This document shows, one piece after another, positions 1 to 7,649 of a stretch of DNA of 64,000 bases (the first letter of the stretch is position 1; each line of letters starts with the position of its first letter). The translations under genes were made by a program, and so were the position numbers. The notes under the pieces were generated by a model. That model made no database searches. It saw only the letters and a list, made by a program, of their open reading frames with translations, and was not told the DNA's origin. The stretch spans positions 1,302,001 through 1,366,000 of the forward strand of contig NZ_CP011454.1 of the NCBI RefSeq assembly GCF_000695095.2. The letters are read 5' to 3'. Source of the stretch: Gemmatimonas phototrophica. GTDB taxonomy: Bacteria; Gemmatimonadota; Gemmatimonadetes; Gemmatimonadales; Gemmatimonadaceae.

Positions 1-1260
1 GAAACCCCGCGTTATCATGCGCGCGAGGCGGCCATTGTGCGGGCCCGCGCCGAAGGGGCGCTGGTGGTGCTGGGCAGCGCTACCCCAAGTCTCGAAAGCT
101 GGGAGCGGGCCGATCGCGGCCAGGCCATTCGCTTGTCGCTCCCCGACCGCGCGGGGGGAGCGCAGCTGCCGCCAGTGCAGGTGGTGGACATGCGCGTGGT
201 CACCAAAGAAGCGGTCGCTGCGCGCAATCCGCATGCACCGTTCGACCCCATGCTGAGTGTCTTCAGCCCCACGTTGCTGGCGGCCATTGAATCACGGTTG
301 CATAGAGCCGAGCAGAGCCTGTTGCTGCTCAACCGGCGGGGTTTTGCGGCCTACGTACAGTGTCATGCCTGCGGGGATGTGCAGGTGTGTCCGCACTGCA
401 GCATCTCGCTTACGTATCATCGCGTCCCCGAAGCGCTGGTGTGCCACTACTGCCAGTACCAGCACGACATGCCGTCGGTGTGCCCCAAGTGTGCGAGCGA
501 CAAGCTGCAGCGGCGCGGGCTGGGCACGCAGCAGGTGGAGAAGCTGGTGGCCGAACGCTTCCCCGAGGCGCGCATAGCGCGCATGGACGTGGACACCACC
601 AGCGGTAAGTGGGCGCACACGCAGATTCTCGACCGGGTAGGGCGCGGTGAGGTGGACATTCTGCTGGGCACGCAGATGATTGCCAAGGGGCTCGACTTTC
701 CCAACGTCACGCTGGTGGGCGTCATCGATGCCGACACAGGGCTCAACCTGCCGGACTTTCGTGCGTCGGAGCGCACGTTTCAGCTGCTCAGTCAGGTGGC
801 GGGGCGGGCCGGTCGCGGCCCCAAGGGCGGTGACGTGGTGGTGCAAACACGCATGCCGCACGCGCATGCGGTGCAGCACGCGCTCACGCACGACTTTCTG
901 GGATTTGTGCGTGAGGAGTTGGGGGCGCGCCGGCATCCGGCGTATCCGCCCTTTGTGCACATTGCCAACGTAATTGTGAGCGGTGTGCATCAGCGGGCCA
1001 CGGCGGCGGCGGCTACGGAGGCCGCCGAGTGGGTCACGCAGCTCATGAAGCGTCAGGGGCTGCGCGATCTAGTGCTCGTGGGGCCGGCGCCGTGCCCCAT
1101 TGATCGCATCAAAGACCGGTGGCGCTGGCACTTTCTGCTCAAGAGCTCACAGCCCAAGCTCATGACGCGCGTGGCGCGCTATGTGGCGGAGCGCTGCCCG
1201 GTGCCCAAGGATTCCGAGCTCCGGCTCGTGGTGGACCGGGATCCGGTGAGTTTGTTGTAG
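1..1260 (+). CDS. priA: PriA primosomal DNA helicase, C-terminal part (start lies before the window)
   Basis: The reading frame is open from base 1 and begins inside the helicase core. PriA is a superfamily 2 3'-5' helicase that reloads the replisome at stalled forks. Visible landmarks are YHARE followed by GSATPS (helicase motifs), then a zinc-binding cysteine block (CHACGDVQVCPHC, CHYC, CPKC) typical of PriA, then the C-terminal helicase lobe with LLGTQMIAKGLDFPNVTLVG and QVAGRAGRG. The protein ends in DRDPVSLL. The last 75 or so codons are present a second time about 4.3 kb downstream, so this gene now ends in one of two alternative 3' ends and is separated from the aminotransferase gene that follows the second copy. 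The family assignment is very secure; only the N-terminal DNA-binding part is missing from view. Confidence 0.96.
   Translation, partial: ETPRYHAREAAIVRARAEGALVVLGSATPSLESWERADRGQAIRLSLPDRAGGAQLPPVQVVDMRVVTKEAVAARNPHAPFDPMLSVFSPTLLAAIESRLHRAEQSLLLLNRRGFAAYVQCHACGDVQVCPHCSISLTYHRVPEALVCHYCQYQHDMPSVCPKCASDKLQRRGLGTQQVEKLVAERFPEARIARMDVDTTSGKWAHTQILDRVGRGEVDILLGTQMIAKGLDFPNVTLVGVIDADTGLNLPDFRASERTFQLLSQVAGRAGRGPKGGDVVVQTRMPHAHAVQHALTHDFLGFVREELGARRHPAYPPFVHIANVIVSGVHQRATAAAATEAAEWVTQLMKRQGLRDLVLVGPAPCPIDRIKDRWRWHFLLKSSQPKLMTRVARYVAERCPVPKDSELRLVVDRDPVSLL
1034..1260 (+). repeat. Left copy of a long direct repeat formed by the priA 3' end
   Basis: This stretch matches 5347-5573 without gaps. Comparing by eye I count about 17 differences in 227 bases, mostly at third codon positions, with a perfectly matching block of more than 70 bases in the middle. 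Both copies end at the same stop codon. The repeat brackets the island at 1261-5288. Confidence 0.9.
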
Positions 1261-1289
1261 GAGAAAGATGAACCAAGGCAGCCGTTCAT

Positions 1290-1835
1290 CTAGCGGTACT
1301 TGATGGGGAGTCTGTCCACTCGAAAGTGGCCGCCCGGCTCAAAGCTCTGACGCGTAGCCCAGTTTGGTCGAGCGTTGCGAAGGCGATTGATGAAAGAAAG
1401 TTCGTTGATTTCGAGCTCAAGGACCTGTGCGGTAAGGCGAGCACGACCTGAGAGTGCGGTTTGACACTCCATTATCGGAGTAGCGGGAGTGGCGCACAAA
1501 TAAAGTGTGCTGGTGCTGACGGCCCGTTGATGGTTGCTGGTGGACATCGCGCTGTCCGGCCGAAGCACAACCGTCAGGGTTTCTCCGTCAAAGCTGATCT
1601 TCCAGCCATAGTAGCCGACGATGGGTGGGACAGGCTTGTCGAGCAGGAAATGGGGAGGAGGAAACCGTACGATCGCGAACGTGCGATGGACCGAGGGGCC
1701 GGCGTCAGAAGCCGTTGTAACTGCGCCCGCTTTACCCTCTGTTCGCATGCTCGGCTGCGCCGATGTGCGCTTGCTGATGCCAACGTGCTGGAGGCTCAGA
1801 ATGATGATGGCAAACCACGCACTCTCAGATATCAC
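1290..1835 (-). CDS. Hypothetical exported or membrane-anchored protein, 181 aa
   Basis: I do not recognise the family. The start is a GTG that overlaps the TGA of the upstream gene (1832-1834) in a GTGA arrangement, so the two are probably translationally coupled. The N-terminus (about residues 7-15, AIIILSL) is hydrophobic and could be a weak signal or anchor. The middle holds a Pro-rich stretch and a segment around YYGWKISFDGETLTVVL that looks like beta strands. Two cysteines (LCATP, MECQT) are about ten residues apart. It closes the minus-strand gene row of the island and sits tail to tail with priA. The coupling suggests it works with the 682-aa secreted protein; nothing else can be said about its role. 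Confidence 0.6.
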   Translation of the reverse strand: MISESAWFAIIILSLQHVGISKRTSAQPSMRTEGKAGAVTTASDAGPSVHRTFAIVRFPPPHFLLDKPVPPIVGYYGWKISFDGETLTVVLRPDSAMSTSNHQRAVSTSTLYLCATPATPIMECQTALSGRARLTAQVLELEINELSFINRLRNARPNWATRQSFEPGGHFRVDRLPIKYR

Positions 1836-3880
1836 TTATGCGTATCCTTCGGAACAAGAGTGAAGCCAATGGCATTTGAAACTTCGCGTCCATTTTTCAG
1901 TCGCATGGCGATGGCGATAGCATATGGTCCAGGCGCGAGTGTACCTAGATTGAGTTGCAGAGTCCGCATCTGCACCGGCACTGGACCTAACAACGTACTC
2001 ACATGTCCACGCGGTTCATTGTCCTGCCAACGGACCTCAATCGAACTGTTATTTCTTGGGGCAATTCCTGTATTCACCGCAATACGGCGTAGCGCGCTCG
2101 CCGTATTCGTAGAGGCAACTCGCACGGTGGTGATGGCGCTGTCCGAAGGCGCTATTCCATACGTCTCCCAGTAAAGTGCAATGGACGGAGCGTCCAGAGG
2201 AATGCGGTCGTTCGGACGCATGTAGGTCAACAGTGCATCACGTGGCGAACGCAACGTAGTCTCCGGCACCGCGCCCAATAACGCCAGTTCGGACATCCCG
2301 ATATCGCCCTCCAGTTTATCCAGAGGCGGTGGCACCACAATCCCATAGCGAACGCGTGCCGCCATGGAGGGATCGGAAACTCCAATTGCTTCCACTGCGA
2401 GTAGTCTTGGACCGCTCGCAACCGGTCCGCGCAGGTAGACTGCGGAGCCCGCGTTAGCTATGGTCTGCGCTAGGGAATCCACATTGGCAGGGCCGGTCGT
2501 GGCGAGCAGCATGACGTCGAATCTCGAAGAGGAATCCCGAAAGGCTGGATGCGTAAGCGGGACCGAGATCGCAGTCTCTACGTAGTTCTGCCGGCGCACA
2601 AAAAAGTGTTGCCCGTTGTCCAATTGTGTGAGCCGATAGTCGGGTTGAAAGTGCTCCCAGGGCCACCAAGCAGTCGCTGGGTGGCCAAGAGAATCGGCGG
2701 GGTGGAGCTGCCAATCGCTCGCCGTAGATAGGAATGGCGCTGCGATGGCGCTCCACGACGGCATGGTCGATACGCCCTGCGTGGAGTATTCGAATGTCGA
2801 GTATGGCGGTGATGGAGGGGCGGGATTCCGCCTGCTGACGCGGAAAAACGTCTGCCATTGATCGTCAATCGTCCCAAGCGCGGCAGTATAGGTAGGCCAG
2901 CCGTAGCGTTGCAACATGACGGCAAGGGCATCGCCACCACGTTCGATATCGAACGAGTAGCGCTCATCCTGTACAATAGCCTGACGCAGCAGAAGTTCCA
3001 TTCGTCGTACATTCTGTTCCACGTATCGTGCATTACCGGCGATCCGAAATAGAGGATCTGCGAGCCACCACACGCGGGTGTTCAATGCAGCCTTCTCGGC
3101 GCAACCGCTCGACGTATAGTCTGACGACTCAACGGAGGGAAATAACGTTGTCAAGTCTTCCCATGAGCACCGTTGGTCTGCCGGCATGGCCGCCAGCATG
3201 CCGGTAAAGGACTTCTCCGAGACAATGGTAGAATCCTGATGGGCAAACACGAGGCCTCGCAGCCCCTCGCACCACCACTGTGGTGACGAGCACGCTAAAG
3301 CCGCGTCGTGAGCCTCGCCAAAGTTCCGGCCATCAAGCCATAGGCGGACGAGTTGACCCGCTAGCCACGGTTGATTCAAGCGGCCAGCATGTTTGGCCCG
3401 GAGTCGATCAATCAACAGCACCCGCTCACGCGCAATGGTCGCTCTTTCCGCAGGTAAGAGCGCGCCGTCACGCCAGCGTTTTTCGTCCTTAGCGGAAGCG
3501 AAGGGGGTACCTAGGAGCCAGGAAGGACACACACCGAAGCTCTGACGTTGTCCTTGAATCATTTGGTACTGCTCTCCCGGGAGCCCCCGATCCGGAGCTT
3601 CTGCTTGCGCGATAAATCCGAGTCGATCCAGGAAATGATGCTGGTAGCAGTTTGCGTGAAGTAGGCGTTGCTGTCGCTCAGTTTTCGTGAGGCGTACGCG
3701 CCGATATTCTTCGCTTCGCTGCCAGGCCGTCTGCCACTGTGCGTTGAATTCGCTGATTGCAAGGCGAGCTTCCGGCGTTTCACCAACTCTAATCTGGCCC
3801 GCGAACGCTGACTCCCCTGGCTCAGTATTGGCAAGTGCCGCCAACAGCAAAAGGGAACTAAGAAATATGCGAAACATCAT
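1832..3880 (-). CDS. Large secreted hypothetical protein, 682 aa
   Basis: The family is not recognised. The N-terminus MMFRIFLSSLLLLAALA followed by a small-residue region is a clear Sec signal peptide, so the protein is periplasmic or surface-bound. The first half (about residues 40-320) is alpha-helical, Trp-rich and holds paired cysteines (CSSPQWWCEG, RCSWEDL, SGCAEK); this resembles helical-repeat proteins but I see no clean TPR consensus. The second half (from about 380) is beta-rich and ends in an immunoglobulin-like segment (LQLNLGTLAPGPYAIAIAMR) of the kind found at the ends of secreted proteins. It overlaps the downstream 181-aa gene by 4 bases and follows the DsbA-type gene after 100 bases. 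With several cysteines it is a plausible client of that oxidoreductase. Confidence 0.7.
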   Translation of the reverse strand: MMFRIFLSSLLLLAALANTEPGESAFAGQIRVGETPEARLAISEFNAQWQTAWQRSEEYRRVRLTKTERQQRLLHANCYQHHFLDRLGFIAQAEAPDRGLPGEQYQMIQGQRQSFGVCPSWLLGTPFASAKDEKRWRDGALLPAERATIARERVLLIDRLRAKHAGRLNQPWLAGQLVRLWLDGRNFGEAHDAALACSSPQWWCEGLRGLVFAHQDSTIVSEKSFTGMLAAMPADQRCSWEDLTTLFPSVESSDYTSSGCAEKAALNTRVWWLADPLFRIAGNARYVEQNVRRMELLLRQAIVQDERYSFDIERGGDALAVMLQRYGWPTYTAALGTIDDQWQTFFRVSRRNPAPPSPPYSTFEYSTQGVSTMPSWSAIAAPFLSTASDWQLHPADSLGHPATAWWPWEHFQPDYRLTQLDNGQHFFVRRQNYVETAISVPLTHPAFRDSSSRFDVMLLATTGPANVDSLAQTIANAGSAVYLRGPVASGPRLLAVEAIGVSDPSMAARVRYGIVVPPPLDKLEGDIGMSELALLGAVPETTLRSPRDALLTYMRPNDRIPLDAPSIALYWETYGIAPSDSAITTVRVASTNTASALRRIAVNTGIAPRNNSSIEVRWQDNEPRGHVSTLLGPVPVQMRTLQLNLGTLAPGPYAIAIAMRLKNGREVSNAIGFTLVPKDTHK

Positions 3881-3980
3881 CGAAGTACGCGTACAGAATG
3901 CATGTTAAACATTCACCCCCTGCGTAAAGATTCCAGTTGAAGCTTTACGGTTTTATGATCTATTCGAATAATTCGGGTTG

Positions 3981-4660
3981 CTAGCGACGCGCCGTTGTGT
4001 TTGGCTGCTCTCTCCCCAAGGAAAGTAATGAATCCAGCATTGGCCCTGACGGTACGCCGGAAAGCTGCACGCCTCCATTGACGAGGATTGAGGGGGTCCC
4101 CCTCATGCCCAATTTTCGTGCTGTGTCCCCGTCGCGTTGAATGCGACGACTAATAGAGTCGTCCTTCATACATTTGTCGAACAACTGCATATCTTCGACT
4201 CCCGCGTCACGTGCAAAGTTTCTCCAATCTACTTTTCCGAGATGCTGCTGCGAAGCGAAGAGTATATCGTGCATCTTTTCAAACCGACCCTGATCTGAGG
4301 CGCACTCAGATGCCCTAGCGGCAGCTTCTGCGAATGGATGCGATGGCAGTGTTAAGTGTCTGTAGACCACAGTGATGCTTGGGTCAATTCTGTTCCTGTA
4401 TTCCTGAATTCTATCATGTAGAACTTTGCAAGCCGGACACTGATAATCGGAGAAGACAAGAATGGCAGCCTGTTTTCGACTAGGCCCAATGACGTTTCCC
4501 GTTGCGAAATAGTTGACCCATTCTTTTACTACCGGGGGCGACTGGCTCTATCACTATTGATCGTTTCACGTCGAAGTGTAGACCGAACGACAATAGTAGT
4601 GGTTACCACAGCGCAGACTACCAAGGTGCTATTCATTACGACGGAAAGCAGCTTTGCCAT
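3981..4660 (-). pseudogene. DsbA-family thiol-disulfide oxidoreductase, apparently frameshifted
   Basis: Translation from 4550 down to 3981 gives an almost complete DsbA/thioredoxin-fold protein. It has the active site CPAC (cysteine codons at 4437-4439 and 4428-4430) in the context VFSDYQCPACK, a helical insert, and the cis-proline loop GMRGTPSILVNG. In that frame a stop lies at 4548-4550 and no ATG or GTG occurs before the CPAC motif; the first possible start (GTG at 4370) would drop the active site. The missing N-terminus is in another frame: an ATG at 4660 begins MAKLLSVVMNSTLVVCAVV, a signal or membrane segment that runs into the overlap near 4530-4550. The junction contains a run of five C on the coding strand, a typical indel spot. 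It is either a real frameshift, programmed slippage or a sequencing error. The neighbouring cysteine-rich peptide is a likely substrate. Confidence 0.72.
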
Positions 4661-4768
4661 TGAGGTAGCCACGAAATCTTGCCGGTTTGGGGGAATCGCT
4701 AGAGTTCTCGGTTGCCAGAATAGCTGCGGACGGAGGCCAAGGATGCAGCCGTCCGTCCGCATTGAAGC

Positions 4769-5056
4769 TCATCCGCAGAGCATCACACCATCGCATGGGT
4801 TTGACTGCGACTGGTAAGTCACGCTGCCTGCAGGCTCGTTGTGCTCATCGTCCCACAAGCAGACAACAGACACAGGGCACCACCATAATCCACCGTCGTA
4901 GTAGCCACTTGCCGAGGCCATCTCACAAAATGCTTGGCCCTCTTGAGATGTGCACGGTCGGCTACTGGTTTCAGCGTGGGCACTCTCTACTGAAGAGATA
5001 ACTGCGGCTCCTGCAAGTGCCACTACGGCTGAAATCTTTCCATTTACAGTCAACAT
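4769..5056 (-). CDS. Small secreted cysteine-rich peptide, 95 aa
   Basis: The start ATG at 5056 is preceded by AAGGAG at good spacing; an upstream GTG at 5119 in the same frame lacks such support. The N-terminus (MLTVNGKISAVVALAGAAVI, ending near SAHA) is a classic Sec signal peptide with an AxA-type cleavage site. The predicted mature part is about 67 residues with six cysteines, aromatic and acidic, and ends in Cys-Gly. The pattern suggests up to three disulfides. The next gene downstream on the same strand is a DsbA-type oxidoreductase, which fits oxidative folding of this peptide. I do not recognise the family. A toxin, bacteriocin-like peptide, surface ligand or structural peptide are all open. 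Confidence 0.68.
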   Translation of the reverse strand: MLTVNGKISAVVALAGAAVISSVESAHAETSSRPCTSQEGQAFCEMASASGYYDGGLWWCPVSVVCLWDDEHNEPAGSVTYQSQSNPCDGVMLCG

Positions 5057-5288
5057 CGCTGCTCCTTGATGGACTTGCTTCACTAATCTCGGCGACAATG
5101 CGCCCGGCTCCGCAATCACGAAGCGCGTCGACGTTAAGGTTCGTTTCGAAGCCTGTCAAGATGGGGATCTGCAATACGAATAGTTCTTTGTCGAGCTGGA
5201 CAATACCGAGAGTTGACGCAGGACGACTCGTTTCCATTTCACTGGAAGAGGTTTAACGATGCGTATCATTCATCTCATATCATTTTAG

Positions 5289-5573
5289 GATCGGCTGAAT
5301 TTTGCGGCTGGTGAGGTTGCGGCTTTTAGGGAAGCCTCCGAATGGGTGACGAAGCTTGTGAAGAGTCAGGGGCTGCGCGACCTGGTGCTGGTGGGGCCGG
5401 CACCGTGTCCCATTGATCGCATTAAAGACCGGTGGCGCTGGCACTTTCTGCTCAAGAGCTCACAGCCCAAGCTCATGACGCGCGTGGCGCGCTATGTGGC
5501 GGAGCGGTGCCCGGTGCCCAAGGATTCCGAGCTGCGGCTGGTGGTGGACCGCGATCCGGTGAGTTTGTTGTAG
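5289..5573 (+). pseudogene. Second copy of the priA 3' end (gene fragment)
   Basis: The frame encodes the last 75 residues of PriA from QGLRDLVLVGPAPCPIDRIK to DRDPVSLL, preceded by about 20 residues of weaker similarity (EVAAFREASEWVTKLVKS). From QGLRD on the protein is identical to the intact copy at 1034-1260, although the DNA differs at about ten third positions in that part. Such silent divergence means both copies were once selected as coding sequence, so they most likely come from two different strains rather than from a recent local duplication. An in-frame stop lies at 5286-5288. A GTG at 5346 could start translation but no ribosome-binding site is evident. The fragment sits 51 bases before the aminotransferase gene, so this may be the ancestral resident 3' end of priA. 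Confidence 0.85.
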
Positions 5574-5624
5574 GCTTGGGCGCTGCGGGTTTCACCGTGC
5601 TGGTGGTCGCTCTAGTTTACGGGA

Positions 5625-6779
5625 ATGTCCGCCACTCTCGAGAGCATTCCGCCGTATGTGTTTTACGAGCTTGACGCCCGTCGTGCCGCTGCGCGCGCCG
5701 CGGGGAAGTCGCTCATTGATGTTGGTATTGGCAGTCCGGATGGCCCAATTCCGCCCGTGGTGGTGGAGGCCATGCAACGGGCCGCGGCCGACCGTCAGCT
5801 GAGCGGGTATCCGCACTTTCAGGCGCATCCGGCGTTTCAGCAGGCGGTGGCGGGCTACCTTGGTGCACGCTTTGGCGTGTCGGTGAATCCAGCCAAAGAG
5901 CTGCTCGCGCTGGCCGGGTCAAAAGAGGGCATTGCCGAGTTGATTCTGTCGCATACCCGCGCGGGTGATGTGGTGCTGATACCAGAGGTGTACTACCCGG
6001 TGTACGCGCGGGCCACGCTGCTGGCGGGGGCGGAGCCAGTGTTTGTGCCGTTCCTGTCCGACGGACGGCTCGATCTTGACGCGATTACGCCAGCGCAGGC
6101 GGCGCGCGCCAAAGTGATGATCGTGAATTACCCGGGGAATCCCACCACCACCTCGGTCTCGCTGGACGAGCTGGCGCGCTACGTGGAGTTCGCTCGCGTA
6201 CACGACATCCTGCTCTTGAGTGATCTGGCGTACAGCGAGCTGTCGTTTGACGGCTACCAGGTGCCCAGCGTGCTGCAGGTGCCGGGCGCACATGATGTGG
6301 CCGTGGAAACGCACACCTGCAGCAAGAGCTTCAACATGGCCGGCGTGCGCATTGCGTTCGTGGCAGGCCAGGCGGCAGCCATTGCCCGGGCGGACAGTTA
6401 TCGCTCCAATATTGGCTACGGCGTCTCCACCATGGCGCAGCTGGCGGGAGCGGCGGCGTTCACGCATCACGTCGATATCGTGCCGCCTATTGTGGCCGAG
6501 TATCGCGCACGACGTGATGCCATTGTGAGCGCGTTCAATGCCGGCGGATGGCCGGTGAGCGCGCCACGGTCCACCATGTACCTGTGGCTCGACGTGCCGG
6601 CGGGCTTTGGCGACTGGGAATGGGTGGATGCGCTCATTGCCGGGCCGGGTGTGGTGGTGACACCTGGATTGGCATTTGGTGAAGCGGGCCGGGGGAAGTT
6701 TCGCGTGAGCCTGGTGCAGCCCTCGGAGAAGCTGGTGCTGGCTGCCGGCGGCATTGTGGCCACGGTGCCGAGGCACTGA
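5625..6779 (+). CDS. dapL: LL-diaminopimelate-type class I/II aminotransferase
   Basis: A 384-aa PLP-dependent fold-type I aminotransferase. It shows the LPDGP-like N-terminal loop (IGSPDGPIPPVVVEAM), the substrate region SGYPHFQAHPAFQQAV, the NPTTT loop (VNYPGNPTTT), the Asp/Tyr pair SDLAYSEL and the PLP lysine in ETHTCSKSFNMAGVRIAF. The last motif is characteristic of the DapL/AlaT-like group, which forms LL-diaminopimelate from tetrahydrodipicolinate and glutamate for lysine and peptidoglycan synthesis. Succinyldiaminopimelate or alanine aminotransferase activity remains possible. Before the island it would have followed priA directly; now only the priA fragment lies upstream. A strong hairpin follows. 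Confidence 0.8.
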   Translation: MSATLESIPPYVFYELDARRAAARAAGKSLIDVGIGSPDGPIPPVVVEAMQRAAADRQLSGYPHFQAHPAFQQAVAGYLGARFGVSVNPAKELLALAGSKEGIAELILSHTRAGDVVLIPEVYYPVYARATLLAGAEPVFVPFLSDGRLDLDAITPAQAARAKVMIVNYPGNPTTTSVSLDELARYVEFARVHDILLLSDLAYSELSFDGYQVPSVLQVPGAHDVAVETHTCSKSFNMAGVRIAFVAGQAAAIARADSYRSNIGYGVSTMAQLAGAAAFTHHVDIVPPIVAEYRARRDAIVSAFNAGGWPVSAPRSTMYLWLDVPAGFGDWEWVDALIAGPGVVVTPGLAFGEAGRGKFRVSLVQPSEKLVLAAGGIVATVPRH

Positions 6780-6791
6780 GCGATTGATACG

Positions 6792-6834
6792 AAAAAAGGC
6801 GGGGCACGGCGTGTTGCCGTGCCCCGCCTTTCGT
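6792..6834. terminator. Bidirectional intrinsic terminator
   Basis: A perfect 16-bp inverted repeat (6795-6810 and 6816-6831) encloses the 5-nt loop GTGTT. It has A-rich sequence on the left and TTTC on the right, and lies between the convergent aminotransferase and YceI genes, so it can serve both. Confidence 0.9.
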
Positions 6835-6845
6835 ATGTGGTGCCC

Positions 6846-7427
6846 TTACTTCGCGGCCGGCTTGGGCTCGGCGAGCGCGATGTCCCACTGCACCTGCACT
6901 TCGTTCTGGATGGGGTTGAGCTTCGAGTCGTACGCCACGCCGTAGTCGAGACGGTTAATGGCAAACTGACCACGGAAGCGGCCCATGCCGCCCTCGTAGA
7001 ACACCATGGTGGCCGGCACGACGATGCGCTTGGTGGTGCCACGCACCGTGAGGTCGCCGGTGATGTCGAGCTTGTTGGCGCCGGTCTGCTTGATGCTCAC
7101 CGACTTGAAGGTGATGCTGGGGTGCTTCTCGACGTCGAAGAAGTCGGCGCTCTTGAGGTGACCATCGCGACGCTCGACGCGCGTGTTGATGCTGGATGCA
7201 TCGATGGTGATGGCCACCGTGGAGTTCTCCCACTTGGCGGCGTCGAGCTTCACATCGGCGTCCCACTTGCCGAAGAAACCGTGCGCGCTGAGCAGGCGGG
7301 AATCGGCGACAAAGTTGATTTCGCTGTGCGCCTTGTCGATGACGTGCGGCAAGGCGTCAGGCAGCGGGCGGGCGGCGACGAGCAGCGGCAGCACTACGGC
7401 TGCGGCGAGAAGGCGGGCAGAGAACAT
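6846..7427 (-). CDS. YceI-family periplasmic lipid-binding protein
   Basis: A 193-aa secreted protein with signal peptide MFSARLLAAAVVLPLLVAA. It carries the YceI lipocalin-like barrel signature: VIDKAHSEINFVADSRLLSA, SINTRVERRDGHLKSADFFD, ITGDLTVRGTTKRIV and a final beta strand. YceI proteins bind long isoprenoid or other amphipathic molecules in the periplasm. The start is supported by AAGGAG six bases before the ATG. It is convergent with the aminotransferase and stands alone, with its promoter expected in 7428-7540. Confidence 0.93.
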   Translation of the reverse strand: MFSARLLAAAVVLPLLVAARPLPDALPHVIDKAHSEINFVADSRLLSAHGFFGKWDADVKLDAAKWENSTVAITIDASSINTRVERRDGHLKSADFFDVEKHPSITFKSVSIKQTGANKLDITGDLTVRGTTKRIVVPATMVFYEGGMGRFRGQFAINRLDYGVAYDSKLNPIQNEVQVQWDIALAEPKPAAK

Positions 7428-7649
7428 GATGACTCCTTAAGGTGTTTGGGTTGGGACTCGGACGGTCAGACATGACCGCCTGAACAGCTTCCGTCCACAC
7501 GATAGTTAGACGGACAATGATATAGAAGTAAGATAGTGGCTCTGGCAAGTAGCGCAACCCCCCGCGTCGCCTTGTTCCCGGACCCCAGCGACCGCGATCT
7601 TTCCGGGACGTACCGCGTTGGCGTTCGCGCATCACCTCAGCCATCACCA

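Larger units (their letters stand above)
1261..5288. other. Putative genomic island bracketed by two priA 3' ends
   Basis: About 4 kb lies between the stop of intact priA and the duplicated priA tail. All recognisable genes in it are on the minus strand, opposite to priA. The sequence is visibly more AT-rich than its surroundings, for example around 3900-3970, 4550-4680 and 5240-5290. Contents are a secreted cysteine-rich peptide, a DsbA-type protein, a 682-aa secreted protein and a 181-aa partner. No integrase, transposase or terminal inverted repeat is visible, so the entry mechanism is unknown. Homologous replacement at priA, or loss of an integrase after entry, would both fit. The island interpretation is inference from the duplication and the composition. 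Confidence 0.7.

Noticed and set aside
3923-3949. Hairpin CGTAAAG/CTTTACG between the DsbA-like and 682-aa genes
   Set aside because: Only a 7-bp stem with a 13-nt loop and no T-run in the direction of transcription, so I do not call it a terminator.
4971-5237. An 88-codon minus-strand frame overlapping the cysteine-rich peptide
   Set aside because: No ribosome-binding site; its second half is an out-of-frame reading of the peptide signal region, which has a strong site of its own.
1261-5288. Search for an integrase, transposase or terminal inverted repeats in the island
   Set aside because: None found on either strand, so I do not label it a defined mobile element.
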